Shown piece by piece: positions 53,876-63,161 of a DNA stretch of 64,000 nt. Both the position numbers and the translations under genes were made by a program. Source of the DNA: UBA6168 sp964643005 (GTDB lineage Bacteria; Bacteroidota; Bacteroidia; Chitinophagales; Saprospiraceae); NCBI GenBank assembly GCA_964643005.1, contig CAZXQI010000002.1:10679-74678 (forward strand). Reading direction: 5' to 3'. Within the stretch, counting starts at the first letter, position 1. The number at the start of each line of letters is the position of its first letter. Under the pieces are notes generated by a model. It saw nothing but the letters and a program-made list of their open reading frames with translations. It was not told where the DNA came from and did no database searches.

Positions 53876-56086
53876 ATGGTAATGGATAAACCTGTTGAAC
53901 AAGACACCCTTCATAAAGCCCTTCATCAGTATTTCGGATTTGACAACTTCAAAGACAATCAAAAAGATATTATTCAAAGCGTCTTAGACGGTAAAGACAC
54001 TTTTGTCATCATGCCGACCGGCGGCGGAAAATCTCTCTGCTATCAGTTGCCGGCTCTGATGAAAAAGGGTACCGCCCTCATTATCTCTCCTCTTATCGCA
54101 TTGATGAAAAACCAGGTGGACAGCATCCGGGGGTATAGCGACGAAGACGAAGTTGCACACTTTCTGAACTCCTCGCTCACCCGAATTCAGATGAAGGAAG
54201 TAAAAGCAGACATCGTAGCGGGAAAGACGAAACTGCTCTATGTCGCTCCCGAGACCCTGACCAAAGACGAGAATATCGAATTTTTTCAAAATGTAAATAT
54301 CTCCTTTGTCGCCGTGGACGAGGCGCATTGTATTTCGGAATGGGGGCACGATTTCCGCCCGGAGTACCGCCGCATCCGAGCCATGATCGACGCTATCAAC
54401 AAGGAAATCCCCATCATTGCCCTGACCGCTACGGCTACGCCGAAAGTGCAATCCGACATTTTGAAAAACTTAAATATGCACGAAGTGAATCGCTTCGTGT
54501 CTTCCTTCAATCGGGGCAATTTATTTTACGAGGTTCGGCCAAAGGGCAAAAAAGAAGCGACCATCCGGCAGATCGTACAAATCATCAAATCTATGTCTGG
54601 TCAGTCTGGGATTATCTACGTGCAGGCTCGCAAGACCACAGAGGAAATTGCCCAGGTGCTGAACGTCAACGGCATCAAAGCGGCGCCTTACCACGCCGGC
54701 TTAGACGCCAAAACCCGCTCTGCTACGCAGGACGCCTTTCTGATGGAAGATATTGACGTCATCGTCGCCACCATTGCTTTCGGTATGGGCATTGACAAAC
54801 CCGACGTCCGCTTCGTCATCCATTTTAACATTCCCAAAAGCATTGAAAATTATTATCAGGAAACCGGAAGGGCAGGCAGGGATGGACTCGAAGGCAAATG
54901 CGTTGCATTCTTTTCCTATAAGGACATGGCCAAGTTGGAAAAATTCCTTCGGGATAAACCGGTGGCCGAACGGGAAATGAGCACTCAGCTCATGCAGGAA
55001 GTCATGGCCTATGTGGAAACTACCGGCTGTCGCCGCCGCTTCCTCCTCTATTATTTCGGAGAAGAGTTCGAAGAAAAAGATTGCGGCTGTATGTGCGACA
55101 ACTGCCGCTTCCCCAAAGAAAAAGTTGAGGTGCAAAATGAAATGCAACATGCGCTAATGGCCGTACAGGCATTGGAAGAAAATTTCAAAATCAAACCTTT
55201 GGTGGACTTCATTACTGGCGCCGAGACCAAGGAGATGAAGGACTATAAGTTCAACAAAAAGCCTCTGTTCGGCGTGGGCAAAGAAAAGGATGAGATTTTC
55301 TGGAACTCCATCTACCGCCATGCTTTGCTCAATGAATTCCTGCGCAAAGACATCGAAACCTACGGCGTTCTGAAACTGACGAGCTTTGGACATGAATTCA
55401 TCGAAGACCCCTTCGAGGTCAAAATTCCGCTCAATCAGGATTACGACAACCAGGAAATAGACTTAGAAGAATCAGCGGGAAAAGTTGCCGCCTTAGACGA
55501 AACGCTGGTCAAACTGCTGAAAGACCTGCGCCGCGACGTCGCTAAGAAAAAAGACGTTCCGCCATTCGTCATTTTCCAAGACCCTTCGCTCGAAGACATG
55601 GCTACTCATTACCCCATCACTATGGACGACATGGCTCAAATTCAGGGAGTGAGTTTGGGTAAAGCTCAGCGCTACGCCAAGCCATTTCTCGATTTAATTA
55701 AAAAATATGTCGAGGATAATGAGATCGAGCGCCCCACCGACGTCGTGATCAAACAAGTAGCCAACAAGTCTAAAGTGAAAGTAGCCATCATTCAGGCCAT
55801 TGACCGAAAGGTATCTTTCCAAGACATTGCCCGCCAGAACAACCTCAATATGGAAGAATTGATGGAAGAATTAGACGCCATCGTTTCTTCCGGCACCAAA
55901 GTCAATATTGACTACTATCTCGAAGACATCATTGACGAATCTGTCATCGAAGACATCTTCGATTTCTTCATGGAAGCTACTTCCGACGATCCCGACGATG
56001 CTTTTCGCGCCTTGAGGGACGAGGAATTTACTTATGACGAAGTCCGGTTAGTGCGACTGAAATTCTTGTCAGAAATGGCGAACTAA
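53876..56086 (+). CDS. recQ: ATP-dependent DNA helicase RecQ
   Basis: 736 aa; a second ATG two codons in is equally possible. Walker A MPTGGGKSLCYQLPA has Lys52, and the DEAH box with aromatic-rich loop reads VDEAHCISEWGHDFRPEYRR. Motif VI is QETGRAGRDG. The zinc-binding Cys set (CRRRF and CGCMCDNC) lies near residues 385-410, followed by a winged helix, an HRDC domain (about 540-610) and a C-terminal helical extension ending in an acidic region. It is a 3'-5' helicase for recombination and fork repair. aroQ follows after 41 nt. Confidence 0.98.
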   Translation: MVMDKPVEQDTLHKALHQYFGFDNFKDNQKDIIQSVLDGKDTFVIMPTGGGKSLCYQLPALMKKGTALIISPLIALMKNQVDSIRGYSDEDEVAHFLNSSLTRIQMKEVKADIVAGKTKLLYVAPETLTKDENIEFFQNVNISFVAVDEAHCISEWGHDFRPEYRRIRAMIDAINKEIPIIALTATATPKVQSDILKNLNMHEVNRFVSSFNRGNLFYEVRPKGKKEATIRQIVQIIKSMSGQSGIIYVQARKTTEEIAQVLNVNGIKAAPYHAGLDAKTRSATQDAFLMEDIDVIVATIAFGMGIDKPDVRFVIHFNIPKSIENYYQETGRAGRDGLEGKCVAFFSYKDMAKLEKFLRDKPVAEREMSTQLMQEVMAYVETTGCRRRFLLYYFGEEFEEKDCGCMCDNCRFPKEKVEVQNEMQHALMAVQALEENFKIKPLVDFITGAETKEMKDYKFNKKPLFGVGKEKDEIFWNSIYRHALLNEFLRKDIETYGVLKLTSFGHEFIEDPFEVKIPLNQDYDNQEIDLEESAGKVAALDETLVKLLKDLRRDVAKKKDVPPFVIFQDPSLEDMATHYPITMDDMAQIQGVSLGKAQRYAKPFLDLIKKYVEDNEIERPTDVVIKQVANKSKVKVAIIQAIDRKVSFQDIARQNNLNMEELMEELDAIVSSGTKVNIDYYLEDIIDESVIEDIFDFFMEATSDDPDDAFRALRDEEFTYDEVRLVRLKFLSEMAN

Positions 56087-56127
56087 TGGTTAGTCGCCGC
56101 AGTTGAGATTCAATAGAATTGCCCTCC

Positions 56128-56544
56128 ATGAAAATACTCATCATCAACGGACCAAACCTGAATCTCTTAGGTACGCGAGAGCCGCACATTTACGGAAAGC
56201 GCTCCTTTGAAGAATATCTTGAAAAGCTGCAACAAGAGTTCCCCGGCATCACGCTACACTATTTTCAGAGCAATTCTGAAGGCGCCATCATTGACAAAAT
56301 TCAGGAAGCGGGATTTTCTTACCAGGGAATCGTTCTGAATCCGGGCGCCTATGCCCACACATCCATCGCCATTGCCGACGCCGTTGCAGCTATTGAAACT
56401 CCGGTCGTAGAAGTGCATATTTCCAATGTCTTTTCCAGAGAAGAATTCCGACACAAATCATTCCTCGCTCCTTTCTGCGTGGGGAGTATCATCGGCCTGG
56501 GTCTGAAAGGGTACGACCTGGCCGTGGAGTATTTCCTGTCTTAA
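56128..56544 (+). CDS. aroQ: Type II 3-dehydroquinate dehydratase
   Basis: 138 aa from the ATG at 56128, a start that places the family opening MKILIINGPNLNLLGTREP at the N-terminus; a TTG 9 nt upstream is the alternative. Active-site Tyr lies in IYGKRSF, Asn in LNPGAYAHTS, and His in VEVHISN. It catalyses the third step of the shikimate pathway in the cytoplasm as a dodecamer. It sits just downstream of recQ and is probably co-transcribed with it. Confidence 0.97.
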   Translation: MKILIINGPNLNLLGTREPHIYGKRSFEEYLEKLQQEFPGITLHYFQSNSEGAIIDKIQEAGFSYQGIVLNPGAYAHTSIAIADAVAAIETPVVEVHISNVFSREEFRHKSFLAPFCVGSIIGLGLKGYDLAVEYFLS

Positions 56545-56578
56545 TGGCAAACGACGAAGGTTCCCCCATTTTTGCACT

Positions 56579-58276
56579 CTATTCAATCTCTTCCCATTTA
56601 TCCCCATTTGAAAAAATAAAAACTGCGTCCGGCGCAGGCGGCTGTTTCATTTCCACCCTGCTGCCGTTGCCATCCACTGTAAAGCGGTACTGCGGCGCTT
56701 CGTAGTCCCAGGTTCCGATGCCGTTTCGCCACCACCAGTTTCCCCACTGATTGAACTGAACGTGAAACGCGCCGTCAGTGTCCCGCGCGACACTGACGCC
56801 ATCCTCCGGCGAGGTCATATTGAATTGAGCAATCTGGTAAATACTGCCCTTTATTTCTTTTTTAGCCAGGTACTTCAGAGCGTCTTTCAGCGCTAAATCC
56901 TCCCGCGAAAAATCCTTGAACATGGGAACCCCCTGATAGTTTTCCGGAAAAGCCAGCACGTACACCTCCGAGGCATCCTCCCAGCGAAACCCTTCCTGTA
57001 AATGGCTGACAACGCGAGCGCTATTTTCCCAATAAATGGTCATGCGTTGGAGAAAAAATACCGAAATCATCAGCAGAGTTGCAAAGACCCCGTAGCGAAT
57101 GTAGCGGTGCAGGTACTGGAGCAAGGCTGCTAATCCCAGAAAGAAAAACAGGGAAGCCAGATAGCCATAGCGGTCGTTTTCGCCCTGCAAAATCCAGGCG
57201 AGGTAGAGATTGCTCACCGGCGCCAATGCCAGAAAAAACAGCGTCCAACTCAGACCCGCCACCCTCAGCCGCGAGTCAATTTTTTTAAAAAAGAAAATAC
57301 CGGCCGCGAGGAGGCCCAGCCCTAACAGCAGCCCGACCCGGATTACTAATGGCTTTTCAAAAAACTGAACTAAGCTCTCTTTGTAGTTATGCGACCAGTC
57401 CCGCCAGAAGAGGAGGTATTTGGTAAAATATTTTAAGCAATTAGAAATGATAATTTGCAGGTCAAGTTTCAGGTGGACACTTTCCCCGTAGTGTCCGACC
57501 CACCCGCCGAGTATTATTTTATTTAAAATAAAATAAGCTACCAGCATGGCAAATTGCGGTAAAAAGAGCCTGCCTATATCGGTCTTCCATTTTGTAAAAA
57601 AATCATTTTTGAAAAAACCATTCTGCCGGGAAAGGCGAGACCTTCTCGGCTCTGAGGGGGCTTTTTGCCACCAAAGCCACAGCGCCAATATCAATAGCGG
57701 CAGAGCAACCGCCAGTTCAAAAGTGAAAAGCGCAGCGAAAATTAAACCGTGCATCCAAAGCAAACTGCTCAATCGCTTTCTTCTTAGATAATTCAGCAGG
57801 GACAGCAGCGAGCCGAGCATCAGCAGCGTGCAAAACAGGAAGTTGAAGCATACCTTCCACACCACCGCATCCGCCGCATAAGGCGAAAACAAAAAGAGCA
57901 AAGCAGCCATCCCCGCCGCGATAGACGGCTCCGCAACACCCGCTCTTGCAAAGATTTTTTTTCCCAATAAAAAACCGAATAAGCCATTGACTGCGTGCAG
58001 CGAAGTGAAGATGAGGTGCCAGGCTAAGCCATTGGCGTCGAATAGTTTGACAAAGAGATAGAGGAAAAAATTTGTCGTCTGGTGCATCGCCGGAAAGCCG
58101 AAGCAATTGAGAAAGTCCCTGAACGGCGCCCCATCCAATCGCTCTAACAGGCCGGCGAAATCGGTGACAAAACCTGCCTGCATCGTTTTTCCAAATACTA
58201 AGTGGATGCCGGTGAGAAAAAGAATCAGCGCCAATCCGCCTTCCCGAAAATCCGGGTTTTTCCAAAGTGCGTTCAT
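56579..58276 (-). CDS. Polytopic membrane protein, unknown (glycosyltransferase-like topology)
   Basis: 565 aa. About ten or more hydrophobic helices lie between residues 12 and 415, followed by a soluble C-terminal domain (about 420-565) rich in Trp and aromatic residues. An early acidic segment is FVTDFAGLLERLDGAPF, and FLLYLF-like stretches recur. The overall plan resembles GT-C glycosyltransferases or O-antigen-type enzymes, but I see no diagnostic catalytic motif. It stands alone on the minus strand between aroQ and the Bat genes. Confidence 0.75.
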   Translation of the reverse strand: MNALWKNPDFREGGLALILFLTGIHLVFGKTMQAGFVTDFAGLLERLDGAPFRDFLNCFGFPAMHQTTNFFLYLFVKLFDANGLAWHLIFTSLHAVNGLFGFLLGKKIFARAGVAEPSIAAGMAALLFLFSPYAADAVVWKVCFNFLFCTLLMLGSLLSLLNYLRRKRLSSLLWMHGLIFAALFTFELAVALPLLILALWLWWQKAPSEPRRSRLSRQNGFFKNDFFTKWKTDIGRLFLPQFAMLVAYFILNKIILGGWVGHYGESVHLKLDLQIIISNCLKYFTKYLLFWRDWSHNYKESLVQFFEKPLVIRVGLLLGLGLLAAGIFFFKKIDSRLRVAGLSWTLFFLALAPVSNLYLAWILQGENDRYGYLASLFFFLGLAALLQYLHRYIRYGVFATLLMISVFFLQRMTIYWENSARVVSHLQEGFRWEDASEVYVLAFPENYQGVPMFKDFSREDLALKDALKYLAKKEIKGSIYQIAQFNMTSPEDGVSVARDTDGAFHVQFNQWGNWWWRNGIGTWDYEAPQYRFTVDGNGSRVEMKQPPAPDAVFIFSNGDKWEEIE

Positions 58277-58305
58277 CGTTTATTTCCGGGTTTGCTGTGA
58301 GTGCG

Positions 58306-58313
58306 TAATTTTG
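58306..58313 (+). promoter_or_regulatory. Candidate -7 box for the Bat gene pair
   Basis: TAATTTTG, exact TAnnTTTG on the plus strand, with TTTC at about the -33 position. It gives a long leader (about 180 nt) that would include the palindrome at 58366-58386. Confidence 0.35.
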
Positions 58314-58365
58314 GCAGTTAGTTGAATACTGAAAACCTTCGCTAAGCTGATACAAGTGTACTCTA

Positions 58366-58386
58366 ACTATTTGATTTTCAAATAGT
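58366..58386. promoter_or_regulatory. 21-bp palindrome upstream of the Bat genes
   Basis: ACTATTTGA and TCAAATAGT are exact complements around a 3-nt T loop. The A/T-rich, short-spaced palindrome lies in the divergent gap and could be an operator for a dimeric repressor or a small RNA hairpin. Confidence 0.4.
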
Positions 58387-58498
58387 ATAATCAAAAGTGC
58401 ATCGGTTGGCAAATGACAAATTTCAAGTCGGCGAAGGTAGATGATTCATTTTAATAGCTCAATTACACGCCTGGCCTAACAGCTTTTTTTATCGTCAA

Positions 58499-59434
58499 AT
58501 GCACCGTTTCTTTAGTTTACTCCTCCTCCTTTTTTTTGCAAGAACTGCCTTTCCACAGGTGGTAGCCAGAGCTTCGGTGGACAGTACGCATCTGCTCATA
58601 GGCGATCAGATACGCCTGCATGTGGAGGTGGGACAACCGATAGGAGCCGTGGTGCAGGCGCTCATCCCAATCGTGCCGGAAGAATCTGCGATTGAGTTCC
58701 TGGGGCAGAGCCGGTGGGATACGCTGCAAAATGACGGTTCCATTCTCCGGCTTCGGAAAGACCTCCTCCTCACGGCCTGGGATTCGGGATTTCAGAGGAT
58801 TCCCCCCGTCCCTGTCACCTTCCAACTGAGCGGGCGACAGGACACTATTTTTACGATGGACATTCCAATAAAGGTAATTTTCCCCCAGATTGACACGACG
58901 CTGGCCGACATCAAACCCATCATCGGAGAGCCTGCCCGGTGGCAGGATTATTTGCCTTATTTTTTGGGAGCTATCGCTGTGGCGCTGATGGTAGCGCTGG
59001 TATTGTTCCTGCGGAAGCAAAAGGCAAGGAAGAGCCTGCCTCCGCCGCCGCCTGTTATTTTGCCTCCCCACGAAATCGGGCTGAAAAAATTAGCAGCTTT
59101 AAAAGAGCAAAAATCCTGGCAACGTGGACAGATCAAGGAATATCACAGCGAGTTAACCTACATCCTTCGGGAATACTTAGAAGGTCGCTTCGGTATCCAG
59201 GCTTTAGAGCAAACCACCGACGAAATCCTGGCTCAATTAAAAAAGACGGACTTAAGCCCTACGATGTCTAAGAAATTAGAAGAGATTTTTTTCACCGCCG
59301 ATTTAGTGAAATTCGCCAAGGCGCAACCGCCTGCGGATTTCCATAGGCAGGCCATGCAGGACGCAGAGCGGTTCATCCTCGAAACCAAACCCAGCCCCCC
59401 GCCAACTACAACAGATTTAAAAAATGCTGAGTAA
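58499..59434 (+). CDS. BatD-like / DUF4381-like membrane protein of the MoxR-Bat cluster
   Basis: 311 aa. A signal peptide (1-19) precedes a beta-rich extracytoplasmic region (about 20-145). One membrane helix (about 150-170) and a Pro-rich hinge lead to a cytoplasmic helical domain (about 190-300) with YHSELTYILREYLEGRFGI and ALEQTTDEIL. This arrangement is typical of proteins encoded just before batA in Bacteroidota aerotolerance operons. It overlaps batA by 11 nt, so translation is coupled. The cluster is thought to act in envelope stress; the molecular role is not known. Confidence 0.82.
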   Translation: MHRFFSLLLLLFFARTAFPQVVARASVDSTHLLIGDQIRLHVEVGQPIGAVVQALIPIVPEESAIEFLGQSRWDTLQNDGSILRLRKDLLLTAWDSGFQRIPPVPVTFQLSGRQDTIFTMDIPIKVIFPQIDTTLADIKPIIGEPARWQDYLPYFLGAIAVALMVALVLFLRKQKARKSLPPPPPVILPPHEIGLKKLAALKEQKSWQRGQIKEYHSELTYILREYLEGRFGIQALEQTTDEILAQLKKTDLSPTMSKKLEEIFFTADLVKFAKAQPPADFHRQAMQDAERFILETKPSPPPTTTDLKNAE

Positions 59435-60422
59435 CCTCTCCTTCCTACATCCCTGGTTTTTTCTGTTGCTGTTACTCTTACCGGCAGTGGGTTGGCATCG
59501 CTACCGCCGACGCCGGGTGCACTTTGCCTCCCTGAAAATGCCGACCTTAGAAGCCGTCAGGGGGGCTACCACCTGGAAATCTACATTGCTACAGGCACTC
59601 CCCTTTCTTCGCGCGCTGGCTTTTGCGGCGCTCGTCTTTGCGCTGGCTCGCCCACAACTGGCGCTCAAAGAAGAAAGTATCAATGCAGAGAGTATTGACA
59701 TCTTTCTGGCGATTGACTTGTCGAGCAGCATGCTGGCTCAGGACTTCAAACCCGACCGGCTGGAAGTGAGCAAAGAAGTCGCCATTGAGTTTGTCAATAA
59801 GCGGCAGTACGATCGCATTGGTCTGGCGCCGTTTGCCGCAGAGGCGTTTACGCAGTGCCCGCTCACCACCGACCACTTAGTTTTAGTTGATTTTATTAAA
59901 GGGCTGTACTGCGGTATGTTAGAAGACGGAACCGCCATTGGCATGGGTCTCGCCACCGCTGTCAATCGCCTCAAAGACAGCGAGGCTAAAAGCAAAGTCG
60001 TCATTCTATTGACGGACGGCGTGAATAATTCAGGCTATATCAAGCCGCTGACGGCGGCGGAGATTGCAAAAGAATTTGGCGTAAAAGTTTACACCATCGG
60101 CGTCGGTCAGGAGGGAGAAGCGCTGACTCCCATCAGCCGACGCAGCGATGGCCGCTATGTCTTCGGCCTGGCGAGGGTGGAGATTGACGAAGCTCTGCTC
60201 CAACAAATCTCCGAACTGACAGGAGGTAAATATTTTCGAGCTACTACCGCCCACAGCTTAGAGCAGATCTACGATGAAATTGACCGACTGGAAAAAACAG
60301 AAATTGAAGTAACCGTGGTGAAGCGATATAGCGAGGAATTTTATCGCTTTGTATGGCTGGCTGTGGCATTGATAGCATTGGAACTGCTGCTGCGCTTTAC
60401 TGTGTTGAGAACTTTGCCATGA
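59424..60422 (+). CDS. batA: BatA-type von Willebrand factor A membrane protein
   Basis: 332 aa. Membrane segments at about 8-22 and 58-76 precede a VWA domain (about 90-285) with an intact metal-ion site: D98-x-S100-x-S102, a Thr near 150 and LLTDGVNN. The final membrane helix is at 310-328. BatA belongs to the aerotolerance (Bat) group that works with a MoxR ATPase. Here the usual batB, batC and DUF58 genes are not adjacent, and moxR lies downstream on the opposite strand. Confidence 0.92.
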   Translation: MLSNLSFLHPWFFLLLLLLPAVGWHRYRRRRVHFASLKMPTLEAVRGATTWKSTLLQALPFLRALAFAALVFALARPQLALKEESINAESIDIFLAIDLSSSMLAQDFKPDRLEVSKEVAIEFVNKRQYDRIGLAPFAAEAFTQCPLTTDHLVLVDFIKGLYCGMLEDGTAIGMGLATAVNRLKDSEAKSKVVILLTDGVNNSGYIKPLTAAEIAKEFGVKVYTIGVGQEGEALTPISRRSDGRYVFGLARVEIDEALLQQISELTGGKYFRATTAHSLEQIYDEIDRLEKTEIEVTVVKRYSEEFYRFVWLAVALIALELLLRFTVLRTLP

Positions 60423-60594
60423 TGACTGTCCCCGCCGGGAACATGCGATTTACTACATTCTATTGATTGCATTTCCGAGACCTCAAGCTATTTGAAGAGG
60501 CTGGAAAAGCCTGCCGACCGGGCGCCAATTGTGCTACACGAGTTTGATTTTTTCTAAAAAGGAAAAGGTCTTCAAAAAGTTATGGCATGCTTCA

Positions 60595-61590
60595 TTAAGG
60601 CACCTCTACCTGATTCAGTACTCGGTCGATGATATCTTCCTGGTGGATGTTTTCAGCTTCCGCTTCGTAGCTCAGTCCAATGCGATGGCGCAAAACGTCG
60701 TGGCAAATGTTCCGAACGTCTTCAGGGACGACGTAGCCTCTGCGTCTTAGGAAGGCGAGTGCTTTGGCAGCCAGAGCCAGATTAATGCTGGCGCGGGGGG
60801 AGCCGCCGTACTGGATGAGCGATTCCAAATCGCCTAAGCCGTACTCCTTCGGCCTGCGGGTAGCAAAAACAATATCGAGGATATAGCGCTCAATCTTTTC
60901 ATCCATATAAACTTTGCGGACGGAGTTTCTGGCCTTCAAAATGTCAGCGGGTTTGACGACCGACTTCACTTCTCCAAAGCCTGCTTCCGAAAGATTGCGA
61001 CGCATGATTTCCCGCTCTTCATCCCATTCAGGATATCCAACTTTCACCTTTAGCATAAAGCGGTCCACCTGCGCCTCCGGCAGCGGATAGGTTCCCTCCT
61101 GCTCAATGGGGTTTTGCGTGGCCAAAACGAGGAAAGGTTCTTCTAAGTGAAAAGTCTCACCGCCAATGGTCACCTGGCGCTCCTGCATAGCTTCGAGAAG
61201 GGCGGACTGCACTTTGGCAGGCGCGCGGTTTATCTCATCGGCCAGGATGAAGTTTGCGAAAATGGGTCCTTTGTGTACGGCAAACTTCGTCGTGGCAGGA
61301 TTGTACACCATCGTGCCGATGATGTCCGCAGGCAGCAGGTCAGGCGTAAACTGGATGCGGTGGAATTTGGCGTCTATGGCGCTCGACAGGGTCTTGATGG
61401 CCAGCGTTTTGGCTAAGCCGGGGAGACCTTCCAGCAGGACGTGGCCTTTGGTCAGCAATCCGATTAGCAGCCGTTCGAGCATTTGGCGCTGACCGACAAT
61501 GACGTTGGCCGTCTCGCTGTTCAACTGTTCAATAAATGCGCTGTCGTGATAAATCTGCTGATTGAGCGCTTCTATATCTAAGCTTTGCAT
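60595..61590 (-). CDS. MoxR-family AAA+ ATPase
   Basis: 331 aa. Walker A GLPGLAKT (55-62), Walker B FILADEINR, sensor 1 LATQNPIEQEG and sensor 2 GGSPRASINL are all intact, followed by a helical lid (about 240-330). MoxR ATPases act as chaperones that mature VWA-protein complexes. In most relatives moxR leads the bat operon with DUF58; here it converges on batA from the opposite strand with 172 nt between the stops. Confidence 0.95.
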   Translation of the reverse strand: MQSLDIEALNQQIYHDSAFIEQLNSETANVIVGQRQMLERLLIGLLTKGHVLLEGLPGLAKTLAIKTLSSAIDAKFHRIQFTPDLLPADIIGTMVYNPATTKFAVHKGPIFANFILADEINRAPAKVQSALLEAMQERQVTIGGETFHLEEPFLVLATQNPIEQEGTYPLPEAQVDRFMLKVKVGYPEWDEEREIMRRNLSEAGFGEVKSVVKPADILKARNSVRKVYMDEKIERYILDIVFATRRPKEYGLGDLESLIQYGGSPRASINLALAAKALAFLRRRGYVVPEDVRNICHDVLRHRIGLSYEAEAENIHQEDIIDRVLNQVEVP

Positions 61591-61931
61591 GTTTTGTTTT
61601 TAGAAAATTCAGGAACAATATTCCAGTTTTTGGAACTATCCTCCCGACATCCATTCAGGGCAATTATTTTTTTAAAAAAAAACTGACCTGCATGGAGCGG
61701 CCGCCTTTTGATTAAATAAAGGGCGAGCCGAAATTTTAAAATGAGATTTAGTTCCCTGAAACGAGCGGGTGAGCCTTCGTCCGCTGTCTCCTGAAATAAT
61801 TGAAGTGCAAATATAAAAAGGTAATTGGGCTGAGGGGTTTACAATACCATTTTTGTCAATAAGTATTGTTTCGCGTTGATTATCAGTTAGTTGGATATTT
61901 TTTTTGAAAAAAAAGAAAGTGAGGGAAGGCG
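61591..61931. other. Intergenic region between moxR and the epimerase gene
   Basis: 341 nt. One minus-strand -7 match (TATATTTG, 61808-61815) could serve moxR with a long leader. The rest is A/T-rich with homopolymer runs. No gene, repeat or convincing hairpin seen. Confidence 0.45.
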
Positions 61932-62963
61932 CTATGAAAAATCCAGCATCGCCGGTCTAAAGTCCTTTTTGGCCATTTCGAGAAATTGCCTTCCGGTCTC
62001 TTCAATCGTTTTTGAAATGGGCGTGTAGTTGAAAGGGAAAGCCCTGAGTGATTTTGAATTGTCATAGAAAAAGGTCCGGGCGCTGGATCTCGCCGTCTGT
62101 CGGGTAATCAGAGCCGGCTGACCCGAAATTTTGGAAACAAGCCAGGCAGCCTGCCAGGCCGTTTCCCTGATCAGGGGGTTTACGGAGATGGAGGGCGGGC
62201 GCACGTGCAGCGCTTTGGCCATCTGGTCAAACAGTGTTTTGAAAGGAAGATTTTCAGCATTTAAAATAAACCGCTCTGAGCGGATATCGCTTCCCATCAA
62301 CTGAACCATGAACCGGACGGTATCTCTCACATCCACAAAACCTGAAGCTCCGCGGGGATAGAATCGAAGACCTTTCCAGATTTTGTAAAACATTTGCCCC
62401 GTGCTGGTTCGGCCTTTCCAAAAGCCGCTGCCCAGCACATTGGAGGGGTTGACGATGACTGCGTTCAGGCTTTCGGCGATTCCGCGCCATACTTCCATTT
62501 CAGCGAGGTATTTGCTCAATCCGTAGGGGCTGTTCCAGGCGCCGGAAGTCCAGGCGGTTGCTTCGTCAATGTTCGGGCTTTTGGGTTTCCGGCCAAGAGC
62601 GGCAATGGAACTGACGTACAACAATCTTTTAGCGCCATTTTCTAAACAGAGATTGACGACATTGGCCGTACCCTGTTGGTTGACCCTGATCATGTCCCGC
62701 TTGTTTTTTTCATTGAAAGAAACAATGGCAGCTGTGTGGTACACCTGAGATACTCCCTCCATCGCCTCTTCCAGAGCGGGCACATCCAAAATATCCGCTT
62801 CCACCCACGATACCTTGTCTTTTACATCCTGCACGAGCGCCATGGAACTATCCTGGCGCTTCAGCGCCACGATGTCGCTGTAGCCCTGGCGAACGAGGTA
62901 GCGAAGCAGATAAGAACCGATGAAACCGGTGGCTCCCGTGACGAGGATTTTTTTATCGGGCAT
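61932..62963 (-). CDS. NAD-dependent epimerase/dehydratase family protein
   Basis: 343 aa, extended short-chain dehydrogenase. The Rossmann motif TGATGFIGSYL is at 8-18, VSSIAALG carries the active-site Ser, and YGLSK (about 147-151) provides the catalytic Tyr/Lys pair. It resembles dihydroflavonol-4-reductase-like proteins of the nucleoside-diphosphate-sugar epimerase superfamily. The substrate cannot be named: the C-terminal half, which sets specificity, carries no signature that I recognise. The next gene on the same strand, 200 nt upstream, is mscS-like. Confidence 0.9.
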   Translation of the reverse strand: MPDKKILVTGATGFIGSYLLRYLVRQGYSDIVALKRQDSSMALVQDVKDKVSWVEADILDVPALEEAMEGVSQVYHTAAIVSFNEKNKRDMIRVNQQGTANVVNLCLENGAKRLLYVSSIAALGRKPKSPNIDEATAWTSGAWNSPYGLSKYLAEMEVWRGIAESLNAVIVNPSNVLGSGFWKGRTSTGQMFYKIWKGLRFYPRGASGFVDVRDTVRFMVQLMGSDIRSERFILNAENLPFKTLFDQMAKALHVRPPSISVNPLIRETAWQAAWLVSKISGQPALITRQTARSSARTFFYDNSKSLRAFPFNYTPISKTIEETGRQFLEMAKKDFRPAMLDFS

Positions 62964-63161
62964 GTAAGAATTATTTGGAGACTGTTCCCAAAAGGTTCAT
63001 TCACAGCGTTTTGCATTGGCCTATTCTCCAGAGAGCAGAGGTGGCAATGCGCCCCTTTTTGAAAAGGCTGGAATTATTTTTAAAAAGAATCCCTCTCTGG
63101 CAGCAACAAAGGCTCTGTCAACCGGCTTTTGGAAAATCTCATCTCCACAAAATAGTGGTCG

